A stretch of DNA of 64,000 nucleotides, taken from contig OZ018409.1 of assembly GCA_963969595.1 (NCBI GenBank), positions 684,501 to 748,500 on the forward strand, written 5' to 3'. Shown in pieces: positions 36,990-52,200 of the stretch (its first letter is position 1; each line of letters starts with the position of its first letter). Both the position numbers and the translations under genes were made by a program. The notes below the pieces were generated by a model. It was not told the DNA's origin, searched no databases, and worked only from the letters and a program-made list of their open reading frames with translations. Source of the DNA: Neckera pumila. Its lineage: Eukaryota > Streptophyta > Bryopsida > Hypnales > Neckeraceae.

Positions 36990-37732
36990 TTCCTAAAGGA
37001 CCAAGCTGCGTTCTTTTGGCAACATAGTGATTTGAGGCAATTTACTACAAATGGAGTTTTTATTTTTTTCTTTGAAAATTTTACACAACATATGCCCAAG
37101 GAGTAGCTTTTAAGGCCCAACAATTTTCGTAACTATTGACTAAATAGTTAAAAAGTTATTGCATGATATGTGATTTTCTTTGAACTTTGTGAAGCCCAGG
37201 CAGTTTAAAAAATTTCTCAAAAATGAATTTTTAATTAAATGAAAAAAAGTTGAATTTGGTTGTTTAGATTTATTTGTATATGGAAAACTTTGAATCATTC
37301 AATTTCAATCTTTGAATCAAGAGTTATGAGGAGTTTTAGTTTGCGGGTAGTTATGGTTTTCAAAGACTCCATATGTACCTTTAAACTTAAAATCTTCATA
37401 ACTTTTGACTCAGAGATTGAAATTGAATGATTCAAAGTTTTTTATGTATATATAAATCTAAAGAACCAAACTCAAAGTTGTTTTTTTATAAAGTCATTTT
37501 TAAGGAATTTTTTCAACTGCCCTGGTTGCCCAAAGTTCAAAGAATCACATATCATGTAATAAATTTTTAACTAGATAGTCAATAGTTACAAAAATTGTCT
37601 GGCCTTAAAGCTACTCCTTGGACATATGTTGTGTAAAATTTTCAAAGAAAGAAAAAAAAACTCCATTTGTAGTAAGCTGCCAAAAATTGCTATATTGCCA
37701 AAAATTGCAGCTTGCAATTAGTCCTTTAGGTG
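36990..37732. mobile_element. TTAA-flanked element 2, a long near-palindrome
   Basis: Flanked by TTAA at 36986-36989 and 37733-37736. The outer CCTAAAGGAC motifs are inverted, and almost the whole element is an inverted repeat centred near 37360. For example GCCCAAGGAGTAGCTTTTAAGG on the left matches the complement of GCTACTCCTTGGACATATG on the right. Arms are about 330-350 bp. A transcript would fold into a long hairpin. Confidence 0.8.
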
Positions 37733-37736
37733 TTAA

Positions 37737-38290
37737 TCTTACGCCAAATCTGAAGCCTTGGGGGCATTAGTTTTCATTGAGCAGCTAAAATGGCAGAATA
37801 GAATAGAACAAAGGCAAGCTCATCTCTTTACTGATGAACTATTTAATTATTTGGATGAAAGCTTTTCATAATGTTTATTTGATGTTTTTTTGAAAAATCT
37901 TATAATTAGTTCAGAAATACAATAAACCAGCCCATTGTGGTCAAGCTTTGGAGTCTACCCTCATGCCATTGCTGAATTTTTTCTAATATTTTTCCACAGA
38001 AAGATAAGTGAGAGATAGTGTAGACATTCGAAATTATATTTCTTAGACCAAGTATGAATTAGTTCACCAATTACTCCATAACTATTATGTAATGCATTGA
38101 TTGTGGTCTGAAAAACCACAATGGAGTCATTAGGTGTCCATCATGGGCCATTTGACCGCAATAGGGGCTTTTACCTTAGCAAATTGTGCTCAAACGTTTG
38201 TCTGGACATGGACTTTGGTTGGTATAAATTTACATTTTGCCCCATTTGACACAGTTGGATTCAACCAAATGGCCTCAATAAAGTGATGAT
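37737..38290. repeat. Dispersed repeat, copy 2 (of 11641-12070), with family a MITE inside
   Basis: Begins TCTTACGCCAAATCTGAAGCC. The family a MITE occupies about 37922-38176 in inverted orientation relative to 4642-5082; the 11641 copy lacks it. 38290-38410 continues with a block also found at 32805-32930 (GCTTTATG.CCT.CTTG and AACAGCAAGGAATTTGATAGTAT). Confidence 0.65.
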
Positions 38291-38410
38291 ACTATTTGAA
38301 AACTAATGCTGGCTTTATGACCTACTTGCCGGTATATTTCATTTTCAGTTTTGGTTTTGAACAAGGGCAAATCATATTGCATTTGTGAACAGCAAGGAAT
38401 TTGATAGTAT

Positions 38411-39073
38411 CATTAGAGAAAAATTTAGCCCTTCAAAGGGCTGTTTCACAGACCCCTTTAGTACCCTGAAATTTTGTTTATTGAGTCTAAATTTGTATTA
38501 GCTATGCCCTGTTCAGAGTTGTTAAATGCATAAAATATCAAAGTTTTCATAATAATTTAATAAATGATAGGTGTATAATCTATTTAGAAATTGCAAACAT
38601 GTAGGAAAACAAATAGTTGAAAAATTCATTATTATATGGAAATTATGGACTACTAAGTGTTGAATTCTCCCTATTATAATAAATCCAATGTGGTCTTTAA
38701 TCTCTTGGAAGGTTGCAGGCCTATTTCCAAAGTAGTCAATAAAAAATTTATCAAAGTTTTGGATGAATAGGTACATATTTCATTTTGAGAATTTTTGAGA
38801 GTGTCATTCATTCGATACTTCTAGTTCTTACAACATTTTTTATTAACATCATGCAATGTCATAACTACCTAATAATGTTTGATAGACGATAAAGAATCCT
38901 TTTATGTAAAACAGAAGTGCAGACGTTTACCATTGGAATTTTATGTGAAACGGAACGGTCTTACATAGTAGTTTGACCTCCACAGAGTGCTCTTGTTTTT
39001 TTCTAAGCAAATTATTCATACAATATCCAAAAGAATGATGTTTGTAAGGACTAGCTTGTTGTTTCAAGGTTAA
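38411..39073. other. AT-rich spacer, no gene
   Basis: 38870-39060 shares blocks with 44820-45040 (AGTTTGACCTCCA.AGAGTG.TCTTG), an old dispersed repeat. Nothing else recognisable. Confidence 0.4.
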
Positions 39074-39639
39074 CCTCTAAAGGACTACAAGTGCAGATTT
39101 TGAACAACAAATGAATGCAAACACATCTTAATCTCACAAAAATGCGTTTTTTTATTTATCAATTTTTTTGAAGATTCTTGTAGTAGTTCTTCAACATTTG
39201 TATAGTATTGATTTTGAAGATTTTGGTTTACAAATATTCTATGATTCAAAGGATATTGGTAGGTCTAGCTTCAAAAAGTAGTTTTTCCAGTTCAAAAAAT
39301 GATCCTTCAAAAATAACTTGAATCAAATATAAAATAAAATTCTTCAAAAATCACTATATTAGAACTTAACATTTTGAATTTATAGGAGAAAAAACTATTG
39401 TAAAAATCATAAATATTCAAGCTGCATTGATTATAGAAAGAATCTTCAAATTTTGGCTTCAAATTTTATTGTAAAACATTGATTTCTGTATTTTTTGATC
39501 TAAATTTATGGATGTAATCTACAAAACATATTTTTCAAATATTGTTTGAAGGTCATCATTAAAATATTGTTCTAAGTTGCATTTTATAATCGATCTTCAC
39601 AATTTTGGAAATTTGCATGACCTCTCAGTCCTTTAGGGG
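39074..39639. mobile_element. TTAA-flanked element 3
   Basis: Flanked by TTAA at 39070-39073 and 39640-39643, with ends CCTCTAAAGGACTAC and, on the right, CAGTCCTTTAGGGG. The interior is AT-rich without an ORF. It belongs with elements 1, 2 and 4 by its termini. Confidence 0.65.
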
Positions 39640-40097
39640 TTAAAGGATTGACCTTAAACTTATCACCCAAGATAATAAGATGAGGCAATGGTCCCCCTCT
39701 ATGCTAGGAAAGTATTATGCCTCCCAAGATGCTTGGAATAACTTTCAATTAATTCAAGGACTGGAGTTGGCTAAGGTGCCATCAATATCAAGACAATTTT
39801 GTTCATTGTAAGAATCTCCTTTTCAAGGATGCAAAAGGGCCCCTTGCCTCATTGGTAAACAATTTTATGAGACAATGTTCAAGAAGTTTTTTGAGTTTTA
39901 TCAACTATTTTCCTTCAATTCCCAAATTGAACTAATTTTTCTAATGTGGAGTTGTTTATTTTCTCTATCTTTTTACTCTAAATAGCAATTTTATAGATTT
40001 TTTCACTAGTTTTTGCCGATGTTTTTGAATTGCAACAATTTTTTTTCCCAATTCCACTGGCTAAATTTGAACTAGCCACCGATTCTTCCCAAACACA

Positions 40098-40541
40098 ATG
40101 TAAATGAGCCCATTTCGGACACAAATGGGAACAAGTCCATTATGGAGCAAATTGTAGTGGTGGTGTTCATTTTAGTTCTAAAATATACACCACTAAGGTA
40201 GGAGGCTGTAAAACGGAGTGGGCATTGAATGGAACATGACTCAGAGGTACATTTTGCTTTCTTCAATGTACCACCTATGCACATTTCAGGAGGTGGTCCA
40301 TTTTGATGACCATAAATGACCACTTTTTTCCAACTTCAAAAATTTGTAACTTATTGTAGAAGGTCCCAAAAATATGAAACAACTTGGGTTAGATTTCAAT
40401 TCCACTTGTCTTTCAAGGAAAATCTACTGAGAAATATTTCAAGATGTTTTACCTCCCAAAAATCCAGTTTCAGCACTTAGATGTTCCATTTCTGGACCTC
40501 CTACCTTAATATAATTTTGTCCACAATGGGCTCACTTACCT
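40098..40541. mobile_element. MITE family b, copy 4, split by another TA-flanked element
   Basis: Left part at about 40098-40195 and right part 40509-40541 are family b. 40196-40506 is a different 311-bp element with inverted ends AGGTAGGAGG and CCTCCTACCT and TA flanks. Its interior resembles 5340-5600. A nested insertion. Confidence 0.65.
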
Positions 40542-40555
40542 TACATGTAAGTCAG

Positions 40556-41189
40556 CCCAGAAGTTATGAGCCCCTCGATGAGTAGGTGCATTCTTCAGTC
40601 CTCTCTCTCCCACGGCAGTCCCCTTTCTCCGAAAGTCATCCGTCTGACAACACTCTTTGTCCTCCGCAGCGTTTCAGAGTTCAGGCAGGTTGCCCAAGGG
40701 AAGGTAGAGTATCCCTCACTCCCTCAGCTCAGCGCCAGAACAGTAGTCCACTGCGGCACTGCGGAGAAAAAAGGAACCAAGAGGCAGGGGAACCAAATGC
40801 GCCTCACTGTTTTCCACAAAACCCAGTTCTTCTGCAAGAAGGTAGTGTTCATTGTCGCTTGTTTTTCAATCGGAGTCAGTCAGGGTTTTAGCAAAGAAAA
40901 AACGATAGTACCACTACTGCCGTGATCGTGCAGGAGTGAGGAAGACTGAAGAAGACGGAAGCGTCCGGGAGGATGCAGTACGCAGACAGCGCGTTGTCAC
41001 TTACATTCTCTGACGAGCAGTAGTGAGGGAGACGACGCGACGCGCTTGCTCGGAGTGTTTTGGGTCGCCATTTGGAGTGAGGGTTTGCATTTGGAGCGGG
41101 GAGTTTGTTTGTGTTGAGACTCTGTGTTGACAGAGTTTTGGGTTTGAAGAGGGTAGACAGACAGAGCGGTTTGATTAGGTTTTGGCGCG
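40556..41189 (+). promoter_or_regulatory. Promoter and 5' leader region of the bZIP gene
   Basis: The apparent parent of the three upstream duplicates. From about 40975 onward the sequence (TTGTCACTTACATTCTCTGA and beyond) is not in the copies. ORFs at 40566-40925 and 40586-40891 have no domain. The transcription start and a leader intron cannot be fixed by eye. Confidence 0.5.
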
Positions 41190-44376
<3,187 letters not shown>

Positions 44377-46221
44377 AGAGCATTTGGATATACTGCGAGA
44401 CTATTCTTACAAGATTAACACTTAGAAACCCAATTAACCAATTTATGGTCGCTGCCCGATTTCGGGCAGCGTTTTCAGGCGAACGAAAACTAATTTTTCA
44501 AAATGTTCTTTTTCCTATGCAAACTAGGTCGGGTTGCCTTTCTATTTTTTTATGCGAAACTTAGATTGCTAGAACAGTCAAAATTTTTTTGTAAGGAAAC
44601 TGTTTAGTGCCAATTGTTTAGTATTTGCATGGTGTTGGAAAATCTACTATTTAGAGAAAGTGTTCAGGTTTTCAATATCAAATCTTTGGTTGTTTCACAA
44701 ATCAATGGAAGTTACGATTTCAGCCAATCGTAGAAAATTGTAAATGCTATAAATAGTAATTGTCGTTTTTTGGTGTATATAATTGAAATAAAATCTTAAA
44801 AACTGATTTATAACTAATCCAAATTTTCTTATGCTTAACATTGTGCCTTTTAGAAAATATTGAAGCTTCAAGAAAGTTATATGGAGTTTATGGTAGTGGA
44901 CATGAAGTGTTCAATGGATGATAGAGAATTCTTTTGTATAAAAGGAGAGGTCTTGTACAATAGTTTGACCTCCAATGAGTGTTCTTGGGTTTTTTAAAGC
45001 AAGTAATTCACAGAATTCTAAATAAGGATGATTTCCATATAGACCAACATACCTTTTGGGGGTTAACTATATGAGGAAGGAAAGAACCAATGTTTGTAGG
45101 AAAGATTTAATTGGAAAAAGTCTACTAGTATGCTATTTTTATGAAGTCAAATATACTACAAATTGGATAAATTGCATCTAGCTTTTATATACAAATTTAT
45201 TAATGGTATATCCACATTATAAAATTCAAGTCATATTAGTTATTTTTTGATTTAATACATAGTTTTGAATCCAAGATTACTATGTATTAAATATCTATAC
45301 AATTGATTTTGAAATTTTTGATCAAAAGCTAGATTTTGTCATTAAAAAAGGTTCTTTTCTTGCTTTTGAGCAAAATTAACGATTTAAAGCTTTCAAGAAT
45401 CTAATTTCTATTCTTGAGAACTTCAAAAAAAACTTTAAAATGAATCTTTTATCACAATTAGAAGTTGAGAGCCTATAATTATGCTCCTAAATATAGAATG
45501 ATTCGAAATTCTTGATAACTCAATGATCTAATATACACCAATATTTTAAGATTATCAAATTTTTAAGCATGTTTTGTATTTAATATGAATACTTTTTATT
45601 TTTTTTCAACAATTTATGGTAGTTTTAAATCTTCAAGTCACCAAAAAGATCTAAAAATCCTATCTCACAAAAGACACGTAATTTCATCTCTAAATAACAC
45701 ACAAATAAAAAATTTTAGTGGTAAAATTGTGCTTAGGCAATGGAAATCTATCACATATCCATTTAGACAAAGTCCAATTTCAATAGGGCAAATGTCAAAT
45801 ATGGAATACAAAATTGTTGATTTGTTCAAACTTTGGAATAATGTTTTTCTTACAAGGTCTTTTTGCTTGGAATGAATATTATCTTTAATAAAGAATTTTT
45901 TACAAATTCTATATATACAATTTCTGAAAAAGCACTTCCAAAAACAACATCATTTTCTAAGAGTCATCATCATGATCATAAGAGTCAAAGAAGGACCTAA
46001 CTATTGCAACTTCTAGGACTTATAACTATATCAGTAGCAGTTTGCATGTAATGAAATTGCTTCCCATCATTCTTTAAATGTCGAAAATGCCTCATAGAAA
46101 CCAATCACTTTCAAAGAAGAAATGAAATGAAAGAAGTGCTAGAAAAGCCAAATTCTTGCCCATGCACCAAACAACAGTGATAACAATAATCAAATAGTAT
46201 AACCCCAACCTACTTGATTTC
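44377..46221. other. AT-rich intergenic region between convergent genes
   Basis: Holds the 3' flanks of the bZIP gene (from the left) and of the ABCG gene (from the right). 44820-45040 is an old repeat shared with 38870-39060. No exon is supported; the ORF at 45585-45875 has no motif. Confidence 0.5.
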
Positions 46222-49200
46222 TTACCTTCGATCGTATTTCATGAACTTCAGAGCTATCATGCTAGCTACCATAAACAGACAAATGAAAAGAAGCAACATC
46301 CCCATACTTTGATACCTATTGTCGTAGTCCAAGGACATGAGATTTTGGATGATGAACCAGGCCAATACGTTGCCCTGATCTTGCATACGTACACATGGGC
46401 AATTAGGGCAACTAGTGGGAACCAAGATGTCGCAAGTTTGGCAGAGCGGAGCCTCCAAATCACAATGGAATGCTATGGCAATGAGGCTATTGAGGGCATA
46501 CTGTGTGGGGTTCGCCCAATACAACCACATCCAGAATGTTGGAATTTTGGACTTTGGAATCATAAAACCTGAAGTCATGTTCCTACAAGGCACCCAAGGC
46601 CAAAGATATTAAGAGCCACAATTTGAGTGTGACATCTTCCAAAAAAGACAAAAGATTTGACACCCATAGCAAAATAAACATGGTCTTAACCCCTAAAGTC
46701 CCATTGTCCCTACGGGGGACAAAATGGATTTTGGGCAGGTTCCTATGAGCTCAATTTTTAATGAAACTTTCTGAAACTTTCCCATAAGATAGAAAAACTT
46801 ATTAGCTTTTGGGGAATGTAAATTTTATTTCAATCGGTGCCCGGGAGCAAAAGTTATGCCCAAATAAGCTCAAAACAGGGGAGAAGGGGCAGCAAAAAAA
46901 TTTTGCAAAAAATTTAATTTAATTTTTTAAATTTTTTTTCCTTATAGATTATATTTTTGCCTATTTGGGAAGCTTTGATTCATTTCATTTGGACTTTTTA
47001 TGAGAAAGTTATGGACAATCTTGTTTTTCGGGCAATGAGAGCATCTTCTTGAAAAAAACTTTTTCTTTCACTTTGAATGCTGATATCTTTCAATCCGTAC
47101 GGTCAAACATCACAAAATTTTTACTATATGATCTGTAAAAAGTGTAGTATAAGATCCTACGGTTATTTTCTAAAAAAAAATATTTTTTCTCATCTTTTAG
47201 ATGAACGCAACAAAAGTAGCAGTTCTGAGTGATTTTTGACAGAAAAATGGCCTTGGGACTTTAGGGGTTAATTAACCAAGTTTCTACTATAGAATTCATT
47301 GATATACATTGTCAAGTAATGTAGTTTCACGATTCCAACACGAATGAATGAGAGGTGTTTATAGTGCAATTACCAAAAGTTCACAACAACTGGAATGATG
47401 ATAGTTGCATCCTGAAAAAAAAACATCAACATTTTAAGAGCCTCAAGATGATACCACCCCATCAAATATTACAAAAGGCAAAAACTCAACATGCTATAAT
47501 TCAATAAAACATCATTTTAGTATACTAGCGTAGTTGCAAAAGGCAAGTAATTAGGGGCTATGACTTGGATTTGTGACTCTACCCGAGCTCCATCAAAATT
47601 CCCAACTAACAATAATATAGTCCTAATTTTATGATACTATGACGAAGATATATTCAACCCTCTAAAAATTCTTTCATATTTGCACCATAGATGCGAGCAT
47701 AGATGGAGGTTTATGTGCTTTGTCAAGCATCTTGTCAAGCTAGATTGAGTATATAAAAGACATGCACTCTCCTAAGTTGGTATCCTCAACGTATGAAACT
47801 ATCATACTAAGATTTAAATTGACAATTTGCATGTACCTGTGCATTTGGAGTCAACATTGCTAGGAAAATACCAAAGAATGTGATGGAGGATGCATATTCA
47901 CATAACAAAAGCCAAAATTCGAAGAAGTCCTTGACAGAATTTGTAGCTACTCCACCCAAAGTGAAACATATCGAACAAAAAATAAGTGATGAAATACAAA
48001 GATAAGGAACCTGCAAACATTAAAAAGAAACACCAAATTTTAGTTCTCCACAATCGGGACAATGCCGACATCTTCTAATTTCACAAGCCTTTTTGTCAAT
48101 GCCCCCAAATATTTGCCTTTAGTTTAAATTGTGCAGGACAAACATCGCTAACAAAGTTGAAATATTGGAACATCAAATAGATGAGGTTGATACTTTGCTT
48201 GAACTAGGAAATATGTTTTGACATTTCCTCTAATATTTGTTCTCATGGCCTCTAATCAGGTTGTATGCTCAAATGAAGTCCATAGTAAACAAAGAAAAAC
48301 TCGATGCTGAAGACGACTTCAATAGGCGTGGCAAATGTGTGCATAATAATATATAGTAATCAGCAACTCATGCATGAGGTTGACTAGCATGGGAAGAGAC
48401 TAAGTAATGGTTCAAAAAATGTAGAAATTTTTTTGGTGCCCAATAAAAATGAGACTAGTTTTTAAAATTAAAAGTAGCATGTTGAGACCCATCATTCCAA
48501 AGGATGAATCTCTTAGGTCCATTGGGTCTGAATTATGACATGCAATTAAAGGACTATAGTGGCATTTCGAGATTGCTAAATAGAGATTTTGAATTTTTCA
48601 ATCACTAAAGATTTTGCTCACACTGAGGATTGTATTAAGGATTATATTATGGAGCATATGGAAATAGACTTAGAAAAAGTGCACATTTTTAAATTAGGAT
48701 AAAGACCCTTACAATTTGCTACTTGTTACAACTGTTTAAAAAGCCATAATTCCAAGAGATTATTGATAATCTGTAAGTACCTCAGCCAACACCCACGACA
48801 TGCTGTAGAATAATACTGGGTACATATTAGACGCCCGTTCACGATAGTAGACCACACGCTCAGCATTAACCTTATAAATGACAATACACCACTTGTAAGT
48901 TTTTTCTCATCACCAAAAATTCAAGACTCAAATATTAACACTATCATAATTGTTGCCATAACATGTGCCACTTGGCAATTAAATACTTTGTATCTACTTC
49001 CCAAAAATTACTAGTATTGTGCGCCTAAAGAACACTTTACTATTGTAAATTGATAAATTTAGGAGATGGTGACCAATAGGAAAAGCCACAAGCACCTGAG
49101 GAATGATGTTGTTTGCATTTGACATTGCGACCATAACGACAGATATGTAGATGAGTCCCAGCCGAGAAGACATGCCAGGAGTAGTATTGTACTTGATCTA

Positions 49201-52200
49201 CCAAACAAACGCAAAGAAACCTATTGTGAACACACCTATAAATATCAACATGCTCATAATAATTTTTAGAATCAAATCATTATGAGCATGTTCAAAATAA
49301 ATAAAATAAAAATAAAATCTAAAGGACTTCTAGTCCAGGGTAATTAAAGAACCAATTTCACGTTTTAAGTTTGTACAGTTACAATCTTGAAGCATAGTCG
49401 TCGAGGTATTTAAAAACCTGATAAAAAGTAGAACCCAAGATTAAGCCGAGAACAATATTCAACATCATTCTCCCAAAACTGCAAACAATTTCAAGAGAAG
49501 CACAAAAACATCATTGAACACTGGATTCTAGATTTGAACATGCTCATAATGATTTTTAGAATCAGATCTTGACGTGGTTGAGAATATAGGTCATAGCTAA
49601 AAATTCTAGTAAATTCCGCAAAGATATCTGATTTAATCAAGTATGACAAAGAAGAGGCAACAGACCTATAAGCAATATTCCGCCAATATGTTCTGAATTG
49701 GCGAATGACAACAACCTTGCACAAAACCCAAGGTGATGCGGCATAACCTTTGACAAGTGGCTCCTTGCCAAGCTTTCCCCTTCCAAACTTATAGGTCTCA
49801 AGCTCCTCAACTGCAGGATATACACTACAAAGCAGTTACAACTTTAATTGCAAGCATGAGTGAAGACTTAGATACAATGCCTCCCGCGCCCTATATCAAT
49901 TCTATAAATTGCGCTACTTCTATACAAATATTGAGGTGTTACTTAAATGTCAAAGCAAACTACGTGGGTCCTCGACGTACGATTCTGTTGGGCCAAAGAG
50001 CTCTGCTGATAATCAAGTGCAAAGTCACGTTGAGCAACGTGACCTATCCCTGCTCCAATAATTTCCAACATATATGATGCTGGATTCTGGTCGACAGGAC
50101 ATTTCTTTACTCCAGGAAGCGAATGGAAATAGTTCTGCATAAAGCCAGGCACCCCCTTCAATCAGCATATTCTTCACAGAAATAATTTATCTCCTTCGGC
50201 AATGACACACTAATTATACGGTTAAGCGTTTGATAATTGTCTTCAGTAAAATTAGACAAAGTCACAAGCTCAGAGAATCTTCACCAAGAGTTATCAACGG
50301 AGGCCTCTATATAATCACTCTGATTATATGGTCACTCTGAATCACGGTGAGAATTCTTTTTCTGATGCGTAAGAGTTCATGAGAGTGATAGTCTAATCTA
50401 TGCAAACACTGTTTGTGAATTTGCAGAAACCTTTCAATGCAGTAGACTCATTGATTCCAATTTGAAACATGATTAGATACAAGAATCATTATCATAACCT
50501 CATTTCTCAAAAACGTGATCATGGTCCCAAATATAATTATAGCAGACTGAGAAAATGTTTATAGTAGATGGCATGAATGAGTACTCTGGATGAGGTACTA
50601 TATTGATTTACAAATACAACACTATCCATGCGGTCACAAGAAATCTATGAAAGTTAACACCCACACGTACCAGAAGGTCCTTTGCTTGCTCTCCAATGGG
50701 TCCAAAATACGCAATCTCCCCACCTCGTTTTAACAACATCAGGTGAGTGAAGCTCATGAAAAGTCGTCGACTAGGTTGGTGAATGGTGCATATTACACTA
50801 CGGCCTGACTTGACAACATTGGTAATACTTCGCATGACAATCTGAGCAGCCCGACTGTCCAAACCGCTTGTTGGTTCATCCAGGAACAAAATACTAGGAT
50901 TTGCAACCTGCAAAGGTTAAAGGAGGCTTTTCTAAGTGAAGAAAAAATTTTCAAGATCAACATCACGTGGAAAAATTGAGTAGTATTGACAGTCACCAAT
51001 CGATGGATCACTTACAAGTTCAACTCCAATGGTGAGGCGCTTTGCCTCCTCCACGGACAAACCTCCATCCCCAATGGAACCAACCAATTTATCCTCTATC
51101 TCGTTCAACTCTAGTAAGCTTAAGACCTGTCATGACAAAACATGCTTCAAGACAATAGACATGGAGCAAGGCAAGCAATCTCTAAAACAGAAACCAATTT
51201 CGAGTAACATTGGAACAAAAGCGTTGCCACAACCTCTCAAAGGTATTATAGAAAACCCAATCATGTTAAACACTGCGATTGTACAGTTATTAAAAACAGT
51301 TCAACAAAACCCCTATCAATTACAACGAGGGTAGATTTTTTAAAATTCCTATTGGGGTGGGTTTTTCTACTAGTGATATATGGATAAATTAAATAATCAC
51401 ATGCATTCTTCTCAAAGCATGAATTGATTAAAGTTATTTATTGATTGTGCTACAAAGATGTTATAAAAGAATTGCCTCATCGATGAACTTCTGACGAATT
51501 GGAGCAGGAGTGGCTTTTGGATGGCGTAACGAACCGCTGAATTCGAGGGACTCTCGCACAGTTATAAAAGGAGTATGGATGTCATTCTGTTCCACATATC
51601 TGTCCGGAAAACGTTAGAAATTATATACTACAATATTATGCACTTTCACTTGAGACCTCATTGGCTTGGTTCCTCATTGGCGTGATAACATGGAGTTTCG
51701 TAAATGTTTCTTGTGTAAGACTCACAAATAGTATTGTATCAGACTCACCCAGCAATTCGTGCAAATGTCTCTTGCACTTTAGGGTAGCCATTAATAAGAA
51801 TGTCTCCAAGTATTCTGCCTGTTGTCTTGCGGCCCGCTAGGACGTCAAGTAATGTCGTTTTTCCAGCGCCACTACTTCCCATCAATGCAGTCAAGGAGCC
51901 AGGTTTGGCAAATCCGGAAACATTGGAAAGCAGTATTCGAGGATCTTGAATACCTGGAATTTTCACCTAAAAGATAAAAAATAAGAAAAGGCGTTTCAGA
52001 AAATAAAATTTGCATTTCCAAATCATTATGAATCAAGTGATAAATATAGCTTAACTTATGCTACAGACCTAAATACAAAGAACCTTTGAAAAGAAAGAAC
52101 TGATAGAAACTTCAATACCTCGTATACTATTTGATGAAAAGAGAGAATCATTGGCTCAACTTTGACGACATCAAGATCTTGTTTGGATTCTTTGGCAATT

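Larger units (their letters stand above)
34060..36990. repeat. Three decayed tandem copies of the bZIP leader region
   Basis: Copies at about 34378-34760, 36000-36330 and 36605-36990 match 40556-40975, the region just upstream of the bZIP ATG. Shared landmarks in order are GATGAGTAGGTGCATTC, CATC.TGACAACA.TCTTTGT, CACTCA.TCAGCTCA.CGC, GGAACCAAGAGGCA and GAAGTGAGGA. Between them lie GCCAATGTTTTCAAATTGCAACC blocks and family b MITEs. Without the inserted CACTA element the period is about 600-660 bp. No coding exon is included. Confidence 0.8.

Noticed and set aside
40566..40925. 119-codon ORF upstream of the bZIP gene
   Set aside because: It lies in the duplicated leader; the upstream copies do not preserve the frame, so no protein is under selection.
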